Source: Pollenia angustigena (lineage: Eukaryota > Arthropoda > Insecta > Diptera > Polleniidae). From it: a DNA stretch of 64,000 bases. A program made the position numbers and the translations under genes. Numbering within the stretch: position 1 is the stretch's first letter; each line of letters begins with the position of its first letter. Under the pieces are notes generated by a model. The model did no database searches. It saw only the letters and a program-made list of their open reading frames with translations, and had not been told where the DNA came from. The stretch lies in NCBI GenBank assembly GCA_930367215.1, contig OV884060.1, positions 177,579,253 to 177,643,252 of the forward strand. Reading direction: 5' to 3'. Below, piece after piece: positions 21,154-32,770 of the stretch.

Positions 21154-21674
21154 TACCTACACCACAATAGTGGAGAGGGTATTATGCATTTGTGCTGATG
21201 TGTGTTACACCTTAAAGTATACCGATCGACTCAGAATCAGGTCGCAATTTTGGAGATAACTTGGTAAAATTTGGCTTAAAGGTTCTTATTGGCACAAGGA
21301 GCAAGCCTATTGAAAATGGGCCGAATCGTAGGACCACGAGGGGAGATAGGGGCAATTTCTGCCCCTCAGAAACTATCAAACCGATTTTATTGAAATTTAA
21401 AACATAGATATATCCATATTCATATGGCCACATAAGTTACGAAGCTTTTAAAAAATAGGACCACACGGCGAGGTAGGGGCAATTTCTGCCTCTAATAAAC
21501 TTTCAAACCGATTTTAATGAAATTTAAAACACAGATAGATCCATATTTATATGGATACATAAGCATGATTCTCCATGGGTCCCGAATAGGGCGCACTATC
21601 GTATATGTGTTTTAAAATACTGTGGTGTAGGGTATCATATAGCGGGCTTGACCGACTGTACTTTCTTACTTGTT
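21154..21674 (+). repeat. DINE-1/Helentron-like repeat, family X, complete short copy
   Basis: It starts TACCTACACCACAATAGTGG and near the 3' end has the inverse TGTGGTGTAGGGTA, then a GCGGGCTTGACCGACT hairpin and the terminus TACTTTCTTACTTGTT. Subterminal inverted repeats plus a 3' hairpin plus a fixed TTACTTGTT end match the other family-X copies. The body is built from repeated phrases (AACCGATTTTAATGAAATTT, ATAGGACCACAC). Confidence 0.6.
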
Positions 21675-22007
21675 ATAAATGCATTGCGTTACAAAATTGA
21701 AAATAATGACAGGAAATATGAAATTCGTACAGTCGGTCTTTTATTAGTGTTGAAACACAATATTGTTGTTGTAGCAGCGAGACCCGAAATTTAGCTGTTT
21801 CTGAGTTGACAATCCTTGGTCGTTGTTCGTTGAACTCCAAGTCGCCCCGGTGCATAGAACCGATAACCGATAACAATATTATCATTAATTTTTGCAGAAA
21901 TTAGTGGTATATAACAATTTTTTTCGAATTTATTCTATGAGCTAAATTTCAGTTATGTATTTTATAAAGCTTTTTTGTAATAGTTCTATTCCTTAAATTT
22001 TTCAGAA

Positions 22008-22196
22008 ATGACTTTATACACTACCAGACTATTATATTGTATTTTCTTTTTACATTTTACCTTAGCCTTCCTTTGGAAAGCAATGAGGTATATTGAATGT
22101 ACAGAAAAATTTACAATTATTAGACACCAGCAGAATGTAATGCATTTTCTGGCCCGCTACGGCCTTCGTCAGCATTCTTTGTGTCTCACTGGATAG
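22008..22196 (+). CDS. Possible small secreted or membrane protein, 62 aa
   Basis: ATG at 22008 follows TTTAAATTTTTCAG, a good splice-acceptor context. The 62-codon frame starts with a hydrophobic segment (residues about 8-24, LLYCIFFLHFTLAFLW) and continues with a mixed polar tail (HFLARYGLRQHSLCL) using GC-rich codons. AATAAA occurs at about 22230. I do not recognise it. It could be the terminal exon of a small gene, or chance. Confidence 0.3.
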   Translation: MTLYTTRLLYCIFFLHFTLAFLWKAMRYIECTEKFTIIRHQQNVMHFLARYGLRQHSLCLTG

Positions 22197-22428
22197 TGTT
22201 ACTTTATAAATTGAATGTATTTAACTTAATAATAAAAGTGTAATAGTTGTAATTAAGAGCAGGTTATTTTGTTCGATTGAAGTTGTACAGTATGAAACAT
22301 TTCGAGTTATTATAGGTAAAATTGAAAAGTGTTACATGCATATAATGTAACATATTTTTTTCACCAGAAAAGAAATCGACATTTAGAATTATATAACTCA
22401 AATATACTAAAGAAACAGTCCAATAATT

Positions 22429-22790
22429 GCCTGGGAGGCACCCGTAGATGGATAAAATATATGACCGACCTCTATTAATTTTTGGTTCTTAACATTTTTG
22501 AAAAGCATACTATCCCCTTATCACCATTTAACAAAATTCTTAAAATTGACCCCTGCAGCGTCTAGGGTGCCCCTAGATGGATTAAATGTATGACCAAACT
22601 CACTTGATTTTTCATCCCCATTATTTGTTTCTAACATACCTATCCGCTATCTCCATTTCTTATGGAAGCTCCCATACAAAATTTTCAATACAGTCTAGAA
22701 ATATATTGAAAAAAATTCCTATAACTGCCTAGGAGTCGCCCCTAAGCGGATTAAATGTATAACCGACCTCCATTGGTTTTTCGTCCTTAG
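22429..22790 (+). repeat. Degenerate tandem repeat, ~130-165 bp period, three units
   Basis: Three diverged units begin CCTGGGAGGCACCCGTAGAT (22429), CTAGGGTGCCCCTAGATGG (22562) and CCTAGGAGTCGCCCCTAAGC (22727). Each is followed by GGATTAAATGTATGACCGAC-like sequence. The period varies, so the array is old. Confidence 0.55.
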
Positions 22791-23479
22791 CATTTTCTCA
22801 AAACATACTTGCCCTTTATCTTCTGTATGGGTGCTCCCATACCAATATGGCGTTTTATGAAATTCTTAAATTTAATTAAAATTTTTCATCGTTTGTGAAT
22901 AAAATCCAAAGTTGTAGTTAGATTCTAATCATTTGTTTTTTTTTTTTTTTCTGGGAATTTTATTTTCTATACTTGTACAATAAATTAGAAACATATAATT
23001 TTTTATGCCGTTTTAAAAAATAAAATTTTGCTAATAAATTTTTTTTTTTTTTTTGCCTAAAAATAATTATGTTTCTAAAACGACTGCGCAGATTATAAAT
23101 AAGTTAAGCCTCACTTAAAGTTAATTTTATTGCGAAATTTCGTTTTTTTAGTTTATTCAATAAACTAAACCGTTTTTGAGTCACGCGAATATTTATGTTG
23201 TGCAACCTCCTCCATTTTAACCTACATAACGGTATATCTCGAAAACAAGAGCAACCCTAAGAAACGGCTAGCACCACTGGATTCAGCGTACCCGAATTAG
23301 GTTAACCCGCCAAGTGCCCCACTTGGCAGAGAAAAAGGGTGTCAAATTCTAGCACAGTGTGATTAATTAGAAATAAAAATTAAAGTTATATATCGAAAAG
23401 TTCCGTGTTATTTCTTAATTTTAATCCTGAACCATTTTTATTGTGTCAAAAATTTTCTTTTGCTTTGTGCAATATCGAA

Positions 23480-24213
23480 GTTGTTTAAATGTTAACCTGG
23501 TGCGCAAAGTACAGGTTGCAATTTTGAAGATAATTGAATAAAACTTTGTACAAGTTTTCGTTTTAATGTGCTAAATTCCGATTTCATAATAATGATAAAC
23601 TGAAATTGATTGTTGGTGGGATAAGCTATTCCTATGCGCATTTCACTGGTTGCTTAGGCCAGATCATTAGGAAACTTCATCCAAAGATTTTGGAAAAACT
23701 TAAAATATTATACAAATAAAACTGTTAAGCTTATAAGAATTATAAACACCAGTTTTACTTCTAAAAATATCAAAGCTTAAACAAAAACAATAAACAGTGA
23801 GTTTATCTTTTCTTATTATTCCGACTACAATTGATACATTTTGACACAAGGACCAAACCTATTGAAAATGGGGCGAATCGGAGCTTAATTTCATATAGAC
23901 CCATACAAGCTGGTTTTCGGTATTGGATCTTTGTGCCCACTATCAAACCAATTTTAATAAAATTTAAAACATAGACACATCCATATTTATATGGACATAA
24001 GCTATGCATTTTTTAAAAAATAGGACAACAAGGGGAAATAAGGGGCAATTTCTGCCTCTCAGAAACTATCAGACCGATTTTAATGAAATTTAAAACATAA
24101 ATAGATCCCTATTCACATAGCCATACACTCTTGAAAATTTGATTTTAAATACTGTGGTGTATGCTATCATATGGTCGGGCTTGACCGACTTTACTTTCTT
24201 TATTGTTTTAAAT
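23480..24213 (+). repeat. DINE-1-like repeat, family X, with internal repeat insertion
   Basis: Family-X blocks (GCGCAAAGTACAGGTTGCAA, ACAAGGACCAAACCTATTG, AGGGGAAATAAGGGGC) surround a foreign segment at 23634-23814. The 3' end reads TGTGGTGTATGCTATCATAT, then the GTCGGGCTTGACCGAC hairpin and CTTTCTTTATTG, a decayed terminus. Confidence 0.5.
23634..23814 (+). repeat. ~180-bp dispersed repeat, copy 1 of 2
   Basis: It shares ATGCGCATTTCACTGGTTGC, TTAGGCCAGAT and AACAGTGAGTTTATCTTTTC with 44429-44617, in the same order and at about the same spacing. No inverted ends or tRNA boxes are evident. It may be a SINE or solo fragment. Confidence 0.5.
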
Positions 24214-24899
24214 TATAATTATATTAGCTTAAAAAACTGATCAATCCATTTTATTTTTCTCTAGAGTTTAGTTTAGTAGACTGTTTACATTTTAAAGTTT
24301 TTATTAGAGTATAAAATTTTTAGACTTTTGGTTATGTTCGTTTAAAAAAATTAATCGATTTTTGAAGATTAAAATTGCTCGATTAATCGAATAGGGGTTT
24401 TAAATTGTTCGAATTACTCGAATAATTCAAATAATAAGGAATTGGCCGTTTTAAAATCATGAGGTCATGTGATAGATTTTATATTTCACATTCAACGTGG
24501 AATCATCAGATTTTAATTCCAAATTAATTTATAACTCTTTATGAGATCTTTTACTCTGTTTGCTGTTGGAATTACAAATTTTTTTCACACTTTAATGATG
24601 ATTTCCGACTTGAACTGTCTCAAGCGCTGTCTTTCATATCATAGCTAAAGTCATTAAAAATGGTTTATTTCAAGAATGTATTAACTGGAAATTTAAAAAT
24701 TTTCAGTAAAATCAAAACACTTTTTTTAATTTTAAAGGAAAATGACAAAGAATTCTTAAACGAACCATTTCATTACTAAAAAAAATAGACAAAATAGCAC
24801 AATATTTTAACAGCGGATAAAATCGACACGTAATATACATATCTATTAGATAATAATCATATCTAGTAGATATATCTAGCCTTTAGCACTCTTAATCAC

Positions 24900-25162
24900 A
24901 ACTCAATATGGAAAATTCTTGGTTGCAGAGGTGTGCCAGCCAAACGAATCGAACTTATCAAAGAACTATATAATGCTGCTTGTTGTCGAGTATTACATGA
25001 AGGACAACTCGGTGAAGCTATTCCTGTTAATGTTGGTATACGACAAGGCTGCATTTTAGCCCACTCCTGTTCAACATGGTTCTAGATACTGTGATGCGAC
25101 GTGCAACGGCTGCCAGAAGAGATATAACAAGGCAGGTTAGAGGATTTGGATTTTGCAGATGA
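24900..25162 (+). pseudogene. LINE reverse transcriptase, upstream fragment
   Basis: Translation gives RGVPAKRIELIKELYNAAC, HEGQLGEAIPVNVGIRQGC and, after a frameshift, LLFNMVLDTVMRRATAA and LDFADD. These are the RQGC block and the FADD catalytic block of non-LTR reverse transcriptases (endonuclease-RT type). At least two frameshifts are present. The frame continues after the insertion 25167-28179 at 28183. Confidence 0.8.
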
Positions 25163-26276
25163 TATATCGTCAGCTCAGAATTGGTTTGGCGCATATTCCA
25201 AAAAGTCGGAGTGGAGAAAAACGGCAAAGAAGATTTACATGAAGATTTCTCAAATTGTACCCGATAGAATTTTTTTATATTTTTACCACTGCTTCCGGTA
25301 TATGTTTTGAAGAAAAATGCAAATTTTTGAGAACTTTCATGAATAAAGTTAGAATTAAATAGTATTTTTTTGAAAATGAAAAATATTGTTTTGTGCCGCA
25401 TACGCCACTTTTCTAAAAAAAAATTAAAAAAGTGGATTTTTGTGCTGCATACGTATACTTATTGCTGTGTATTGAGTAACTTGTTGTTGAGATGAATTTT
25501 TTTTTATAGTTTTTTTATTTGATTTTACTTTACAAAAACAGTTCTACTGTTATGAAAAGTTACATAAAAAGCCACAAATTAAACAACTTAAATAATGCAA
25601 AAGTAAAAAGAAAATTTAAAACTTAATACTGAGTAAATTTTTATAATAAGCTTTATCAACACGTGGAAGAAATATAAGCAAGTCTTTTATGTCTCAATTT
25701 TTATCTCTGGAAATAAATGATGGTTTCGATATTTTCAAAACATTCGTCAACAAATTCTCAGGAGTTTTCAAACAATTTTTTGATGCAGACTTAACCAAAA
25801 TTGCATTTTTATATTTTTCCTCTCTGGTAGAAGTTTTATAATCTAATAATTTTAACTGTATAGAAGTACTTAAATTTTAGCAAAGGGGACTTTTCGAAAG
25901 TCCATTTTATTTGCTTCCAACGAGTATGTGCGAAAATTTTCCAGAAGCATTTCCATAACTTTAAGTTTTGTTTTATTATTTGGAATTGTTTTAAGAAAAT
26001 TTACTAAATGAAGAGGACTATGAATTTCAGTATTCTTTAAGTACCGGTCAATAACACCATGGACACAGTCCACTTCTTGAATTAAAGAATGTTCTGGTTC
26101 TGAAGACTTTTGTATTACGGCATCAATATTATTTTGTTTAAAGAACATTTTGATTCCGGTTGCGTTAATTTGATTTTTATTTTGAGGTACGCAAGAATCG
26201 CTCCATAATGTCAAAGTTTTAATAAGTGGACAATCTTTTATTAATTCATTTAAAATTTTAATTTAAGCACTAGCAA

Positions 26277-27620
26277 TAGTGTCCGACCGAACGTTCGGGT
26301 TCGGTTACGGAGTTCGGCAAAAAATGATGTTCGGTCACAGTTCGGTGTTCGGCGAAATTTTTACCGAACTTTACCGAACACCGAACTTTTTCATGAAGTT
26401 ACATATTTATTATAATTTCAAATTATAATTTGACATAATTGTTTATAAAAATAATACGAAATCAATACAACTATTTTTCTCTATGACTATTAGTTCGAAA
26501 AAATACAGCGATGACTAAATAAAATGCTTAAGTGTATAAAAATGTCTTTACATGTGTAATTTTTAGAAAACGGTAAAAATACAACCAAAAAAAAAACAGT
26601 TAAATTTTATTTGGCAAAAAATACTCTCTATTTATATTCTGCGAATGGTAAGATAATCTATAGTTTTGGGTGAACCACAAACCAAACTTTATAGTATACA
26701 TATTTCCAGATAAAATGTCATCCAACCCATTTTGGAGTTTTTTTTGAAAAAAAAAAAAAAATTGAGCAAGCGCTCAATGCAAATGTTGCGGCAAACAAAT
26801 GTCAATGGGGAGTTCATTGCCAAGCAAACAAACTACCGCCAATATTAAACGCCACTTAGAGAAAATACACCCCAACGAATTCAAAAAGTACATTATGGAG
26901 TACTAATATGTATACTAGGGCTATAACCAAATTATTGGCATAGTACAAAGGAGTGGCCAAGAATGTTTTAGTAATGAAAACACCCGGCTCCCGTCGTTTT
27001 GCGAAAAAAACCTAAGAAATTTTGACCCGCGATGAATTGTAAGCCGTAGGAAAATTTTTAAATCTAAAGCAGTGGATAAATTCCAAAATAGCATTTAAGT
27101 GCTACGTATAGGAATATATACAAATATTAGGTGTATAGTTTTTAAAATTTCCGTGAGATAAAATGGTTGTTTTCAAACTTCAACCCGATCCCTGCGTGAA
27201 CTTTTTTAACAATCCGAAAAAATTATCATATTTTTTATTAATAACTTTTAATGATATACACGACTATACTAAGCCGTTTTTGATTTTCGCAATAAGTGTG
27301 AAAAAGTTATAGCCCTTATGTATACTGTATTAAACTTGAACTTTATTTTTTTTTCTTAAAAAAAAGCAATTACTAATTTTTTTTAACTATAAAATAGTTT
27401 TGACTACTATAAAGTGCAATTTATCTTTTCATGTTGCATCCTTCCAAAAGTAAAAATGTAATAATTTCCCGAAATTTAATTTTGTTTTAAATAAATTCAT
27501 TAAAAAAAGTACAATTGTTCAGATTTATTAACAAAAAGTTCGGGTTCGGGTTCGGCCGAACTTGTCAAAATTTACCGAAGTTCGGGTTCGGTCTCAAAAA
27601 GTGCGTTCGGTCGGACACTA
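26277..27620. mobile_element. hAT element, TIR TAGTGTCCGACCGAACG, nested
   Basis: The ends TAGTGTCCGACCGAACG and CGTTCGGTCGGACACTA are inverted copies flanked by ACTAGCAA on both sides (26269-26276 and 27621-27628). Subterminal zones are packed with TTCGG/CCGAA words. The interior encodes a BED zinc finger (26715-26906) but no catalytic domain, so this is an internally deleted copy. Confidence 0.88.
26715..26906 (+). pseudogene. BED zinc-finger fragment of a hAT transposase
   Basis: ATG at 26715 starts MSSNPFWSFFEKK; after a poly-A run that shifts the frame comes CKCCGKQMSMG, then TTANIKRHLEKIHP and KKYIMEY followed by TAA. The CxxC...H(x4)H pattern is a BED finger, the DNA-binding N-terminus of many hAT transposases. 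The catalytic RNaseH-like and dimerisation regions are missing. Confidence 0.75.
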
Positions 27621-28182
27621 ACTAGCAATATTGTTACCACTCCGACCACTATGAGCTTCCGTCAAAAAGGCACAATAAATAAAAGTTAGTATATATGACA
27701 TAATAATGATTGCTGTAAGATTAAACATATTTAATTTTCGTGTGTAGTAAAATTTTGAAGCATTTCCCTTAGGTAGTCTAAAAACACAAATAATAGCAAA
27801 CCGTACACTTGGTTGGGTCCATTATAAAACTATTTTTCACAAATTTATTTTCTTGTTGTCATTTTACTTTGCTTTTGCTTTAACTACTTTTTTTTCTTAC
27901 GGCAATGCAGCAAAGCAACAGTAAAATTTATTTTGTACGTTTTTGTATGAAGAATTTGCTGCAATCGCCAAACAATGGCTTGTAGAGCAAAACAGTACTT
28001 AAAAAATTTTGAAACAGTTGATATGCAGCAAAATTAGTGCTTTATATCTCAGAAACCATAAAAATTTTCGCGAAACAGGTTTTTGATTTAGAAAGATGGT
28101 ATTAAAAAAATATGTTCCTCATACCTAACTCATTTTTTTTTAAAATGGTCGGTAGGTCAAACCAGTAATGAGCTGACGATAT

Positions 28183-28772
28183 GCTTACACTCACACAACT
28201 TTAACGAAATGTCGATGAAACTTAATATGATTCAATAACTGGAAAAGAAAGTCGGCCTAAAGATAAACTTCAACAAAACCAAAGTTATGCAAATAAATAC
28301 CATCAATACGTCAAAATTCCAAGTAAATGGAAGTGAACTGGAGGAAGTAAATAACATTAACTATTTGGAGAGCATTATCTCATCCTCAGGAGGATCTGAC
28401 GAGGATATAAAAAGCTGTATAAATAAGCCAAAACAGGCATTATGTTCCCTTAGCCCTGTATGGAGATCTTCTCATTACTCAATCAACACCAAACTGCAAC
28501 TGTTCTCCTCAAATGTAAGATATATCCTGTTGTATAGATGCGAATCCTGGAACACGCCTAAACGCCAGATCAACAACGTACAGGTGTTTGTCAACAAATC
28601 GTTAAGAAGAGTTCTTCGTATTTTCTGGCCAACGACAATATCTAATATTGAGTTCTGGGAAAAGGCAAATGTGAAATGCGAAATCCTAAAAAAAAAATGT
28701 AATTGGCTGGATCATATTCTGAGAAGACCACCAGAAGTACCACTCTTTAAGTACTTGAAATTTCAATTTTAA
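28183..28772 (+). pseudogene. LINE reverse transcriptase, downstream fragment
   Basis: From GLKINFNKTKVMQIN through INYLESIISSSGGSDEDIKS and ILLYRCESW to CNWLDHILRRPPE, this is the C-terminal part of the same endonuclease-RT type LINE that begins at 24900. An open frame of 161 codons (28287-28772) persists. The thumb-like YLGS motif reads YLES. No poly-A tail or target duplication was located. Confidence 0.8.
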
Positions 28773-29305
28773 ACCCTGTTAAACAAATTTCCTTTTTATA
28801 GCAAACTTGCGCAATACTTAAATCAAAATTTCTCATGAAGTTTAGAGCGAAACAAGGATACTATAAAAAGCATAATTTATTATTTCAGGTATCTACAAAT
28901 GCCAAAAATTTAAGCAACCATTACTGGAATCGTTATATGTTTAAATTTTGCTAGTATTTACTTAGCAGTAGGGGTTGATAAAAAGTGCATGTTTTAAACT
29001 TTTTGTAAAAATCAATAACTTTCCACAACAACACCTGTAGAAACTATATTTCAACATTTAAGCAGCATCACCTTTGACACAACATTCAACCACTAGCAGA
29101 ATAGTATCTATAGATGATGAAAATAACCTTGTACCAAATGAATTCTGCTTTACCAATTAATTTGCCAATAAAATACTTTTAAAAGTACATATATGTACAT
29201 ATAACAAAAAATTTAAATGACTCAGGTCAGCAAATTAAGGCAAAATACTACAAATTCAAATGAACCTTCCATCATTAACAATGAGACTCAGTTTTTAAAA
29301 CTTAC

Positions 29306-29329
29306 CTTTGCCAATTTTATGTGATCCAT
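29306..29329 (-). CDS. Candidate 8-codon initial exon ending at a consensus donor
   Basis: On the minus strand ATG (29329-29327, context ACAATATGG) is followed by seven codons, MDHIKLAK, and a strong donor AAG|GTAAGT. The region upstream lacks repeats and looks like a 5' UTR. The remaining exons would lie at lower coordinates but none is recognised. With so few codons this rests on the start context and donor only. Confidence 0.35.
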
Positions 29330-29790
29330 ATTGTTGGATTTTTTTTTTTTTATTTTCACTTTTAGTGTTTCCACTTTATAGAAATTTGTTGTATAAATTA
29401 TTTTTTAATTAAACAATAAAAAAAACAATTATTAAAACACAAATATTAAACATTTGTTTGCACCGCACCACCTTATTTTTCAATTTTGTAATTAATATAC
29501 TTGTTTATTTCTTAATTGTAACACTTTTCATGTTTCTTTTCTAGTTAAGAAATAATTTAATTTTGTCTTTCTTTTTCAATATTTAAACACAATAAAAATG
29601 TTGCTTTTAATTTCTACAAGAGACAATAAAAAGAAATTTTTCCCTTTCAAGAGACGGCAGATGAAAAAAACAACCACAATTAACGAATTTTGAAATCACA
29701 ACAAACTTGCGCAAAAATTCCAACTGTCAAAAATAATTGAACTGAAACAGCTGTCAAAAGAGTATGTTAACAGTGGATGGACTAAAAACA
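29330..29790 (-). promoter_or_regulatory. Putative 5' UTR and core promoter for the exon at 29329
   Basis: Non-repetitive AT-rich leader. An initiator-like TCAGTT lies near 29745 on the minus strand, inside a more complex stretch (CAGCTGTTTCAGTTCAATT). No TATA box is evident. This is inferred from position and motif only. Confidence 0.25.
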
Positions 29791-30449
29791 ATTACCATTT
29801 TAAATTAAAAATTTTAAATGATATTATTTGAAAATGTAATATAAAATTAATAAGTGGGCGTGCAATTTCCTGCAAATGCATGTTTTTCCTCGATGGTTTA
29901 AATAATAAATTAATAATTTATTTGTACGAATTACAATTTTTGCTGAAAAATGGCATTGCTTTGTTAGTGCATATTTTTTTATATTTTATTGTAGATAAAT
30001 TTTTCGTCATATAAATTCACATATTTGCAAGGTATGAAACTTCTCGAGACAAGATTGAAATTCTAAATCTTTAACAGAAACTTTTTTCGATTCTATTTTG
30101 TTGTTGTTACATAATTATATATTTTTAAAAATTTGATGTTTGTAAGTAAGAGTTACTTTAATTTTACTAAAATGTATGTCAAAATAAGAAAAACAAATAT
30201 AGTAAGGCCAAGGCCAGGTTTGCTTTAAATAATAAATGCATATTTTCTTAAGTTTTAAAGCATATTTTGAATTTTTTAAGCATCTTTTCCAATAAAAAAT
30301 GCATGAAACTTTACGTCCCATTAATAAAAATTTTTTTATTACAGGAAATTCTGATGTAAATTTAGACATTGTTTTTCTTTAAAAATGTGGAACAGTGAAT
30401 GAGTTTTTACATTTTTTAATCATCAACATAAATTTTATATAGTCCCTGA

Positions 30450-31010
30450 TTGCACAAGGGAACAAGGTTTTTGTTGAATAAAAACTGAATGTTGTTTTTA
30501 AGGTCATTTCATATCAGCTCGACTTTTTGAGATATGCCACTATGTCCAAAATGAAGGCACTTCCGCTACATATATTGGAATAACTTTAAAACGGTTCACC
30601 ATATTCAGTAAAAAAAAAAAAAACAAAATTTGACAACGATATTATGTATTTTTAAGTCGTTCTTATATTGGTTTTTAATTTGCCCATTAGTTTCAGAGAT
30701 ATCGCTGAAGCTTAGAAAAAAAAGAACAATTTAAAAAGAATTAAGTTTTTTTTCTATAAAAATTCCTAAGTCTGGGTTCACACTATGAAAGTTTTCTTTC
30801 AGAAAGTGTAAGTTTATTGGTGAGAGGGGAGAGAATAGCAGCATGTTCTCTTCCTCTCTCACCCATAAGCTCGGACTTTCTGAAAGAAAACTTTCATAGT
30901 TTGAACCCAGACTAAGAAATAAAAATGCTACAAAAATCACAGTTTTGACTTAAAAACATTAAGTTAAAGATGTTTCGAATCAAATGAAACATTTGAACTG
31001 TTCTATTCAT
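30450..31010 (+). repeat. Dispersed non-coding repeat, copy with MITE
   Basis: It aligns block by block with 42300-42690: TCGAC-TTTTGAGATAT, TATTGGAATAACTT-AAA, AGTTTCAGAGATATCG, TCACAGTTTTG and AACATT(G)AGTTAAA. Compared with that copy it has gained the MITE 30770-30912. No coding frame. Confidence 0.5.
30770..30912. mobile_element. Palindromic Harbinger-like MITE, TIR GTCTGGGTTCACACTATGAA
   Basis: A 143-bp element with ~45-base inverted arms (one gap or mismatch) flanked by TAA on both sides (30767-30769 and 30913-30915). The empty site TTCTTAGAAAT is readable in the related repeat near 42578, which confirms the 3-bp duplication. Confidence 0.8.
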
Positions 31011-31957
31011 GGACGTTTTTTCCTTCACTTAAAAATTACTTCACCTTCACTTAAATATGAATAAAAGCGAAACGCGTTCATCGATTTTTCTGATCTATGT
31101 CTCATTTTGTTCATAGTTTATGCGACTTTATGTCAAAGAAATAACTTTAAAACCTCTTCCTGTTTTCGACTTTTCATGATTTTTATAAATACCAAATTTG
31201 TATATTTTTTGTTTTTTTTTTAACAAGGTTAACAACCATTTCTCAGCCAGTACCCTTCAAGCTTCGCATTTTAATTAAACAGCTATTTTTTGATATATTT
31301 TTAAATTAAGTTGTGCTAATATATTAGTGCTTTTCACTCAGGGTAGAAAAGCAACCTTGTAGACCTTGTTAATCTTATTAATGTTGTTAACTTACTAAAA
31401 TGTACAACGCCGCAGCAACAAGATGTATTGAACTTTTATTTAAAACGCTATGGTTTAAAATCACACAAAAAGCTGCAATAAAAACGAGCGTTAAATCTAC
31501 CAGAATAAAATAGTTGACGACACACAATCTCTGTCTCTCTCTTTTAACAGATTCGTAAACTTACAAGCGAAAAAGACAAATTGTAATTCGACTCAAGCGG
31601 CTCATACACTTGCAATATAATTGCATTGTACAATTATATCACCAATGTGTATGTGATATTCGAAGGTGGCACAATATATTTTCAATTTTATTGCACAACA
31701 AAAAAAAAATACAATATGCTGTGAAATGTGTTGGCAACAATGTACGATGTTGTTTTGCTTTATAGATATAGATGTTGGAATTTTCTCATAAAAGCCTTTT
31801 CACACTTGTCAACATTTAACATCAATTCGCGAAGATGTTGGAATACATAGGGCTAAAAATCAAAATTTTTCAACATCTTTACAGAATGTTACTATCTCAT
31901 TTTTCCTTTTAAATTTTTCGATTCCTTTAGTGTCATCACTAGAAAAGTGGCAATAAA
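31011..31957. other. Non-coding stretch with possible MITE ends
   Basis: No exon is seen. A TTTTCACACTTGTCAACATT start at about 31797 and an imperfect complement near 32345-32385 may be the ends of one old MITE. A MITE-like end GTGCCGGTTCACACACGTCA at 31958 matches the complete element at 33247 but lacks its partner. Confidence 0.35.
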
Positions 31958-32460
31958 GTGCCGGTTCACACACGTCAAGTTTAACTCGTCAAGTCTTGAG
32001 TTTTTAGGAGAAAGAGGAAAAGATATGGCATCCGCTTTTCCCTTCTCACAAACTCTGTTATTATTGTGGCATCACTGACAAAATGGCAGTTGCTTTAAAA
32101 GCAGCGCTACCATTTCTCAAGTTTTTCCTTTTTCGCAAGCCTTATATCGATTAATTTTGCTAAACTTATTAAACAAAATTAATTAGAAATACATTTTGGC
32201 GTTTTCTTTTAAAATGTTGGTATTTTGTAGAAAAAAAGTATTTAAAAAAAATAAAAGTTTTTTTTTCAGAAATGGTGACATTTTTGATTGATTTTAGATG
32301 TTTCAAGTGTGAACGCGTATTTCACATTTTCAACATCTTCCATGCGTTCCTCCGAAATTTATGCAAGTGTACAAAGGTATTAAAGGTTAGGTTTTTTATT
32401 TTATAAGAGTTGCGCTAAATTTAATTAAAGGAATTGTGCCACTTATTGAATAATATGGGG

Positions 32461-32770
32461 CAATAAATAAATAATATGACGAATAACATATACAATAATA
32501 TTGTAAATGGATTTTTTAGAATACACATTCTAAATACAGTAGACGCTCACAAATTAGAGCTTTCAGTAATTCGAACGTCCAGAAATTAGAATCAGTGTTT
32601 ACAATACATTAAACGCAATAAATAAATAATATGACGAATAACATATACAATAATATTGTAAATGGATTTTTTAGAATACACATTCTAAATACAGTAGACG
32701 CTCACAAATTAGAGCTTTCAGTAATTCGAACGTCCAGAAATTAGAATCAGTGTTTACAATACATTAAACG
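32461..32770 (+). repeat. 155-bp tandem duplication spanning a MITE end
   Basis: Bases 32461-32615 are repeated without visible change at 32616-32770. The unit contains flanking sequence and the left terminus of the pogo-like MITE, so the duplication happened after that insertion and is recent. Confidence 0.85.

Larger units (their letters stand above)
25870..27803 (-). pseudogene. DUF7869-like transposase relic, split by a hAT
   Basis: Minus-strand pieces read in order: ICVFRLPKGNASKFYYTRKL, NMFNLTAI, YCAFLTEAHSGRSGNNIAS, [hAT 26277-27620], LKILNELIKDC, LTLWSDSCVPQNKNQ, SEPEHSLIQEVDCVHGVID. The YYxRxLxMxNL, RxGxNxIAS and WSDxCxxQNKN blocks are those of the arthropod family I know as DUF7869, thought to be transposase-derived. 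A one-base frameshift after IAS and the insertion inactivate it. Assignment is from memory of the motif pattern. Confidence 0.6.
25167..28179. mobile_element. 3-kb TIR transposon TCGTCAGCTCA inserted in the LINE
   Basis: Terminal repeats TCGTCAGCTCA-GAATTGGTTTG (left) and their imperfect complement (right) flank the segment. TA precedes and follows (25165-25166 and 28180-28181), and removing the element restores the LINE codons GAT GAT ATA TGC. It carries a transposase relic on the minus strand and the nested hAT 26277-27620. An isolated end of this family is at 6971. Confidence 0.75.

Noticed and set aside
31797..32385. MITE with TTTTCACACTTG ends
   Set aside because: The two ends match only loosely and no target duplication was found; mentioned only as a possibility.
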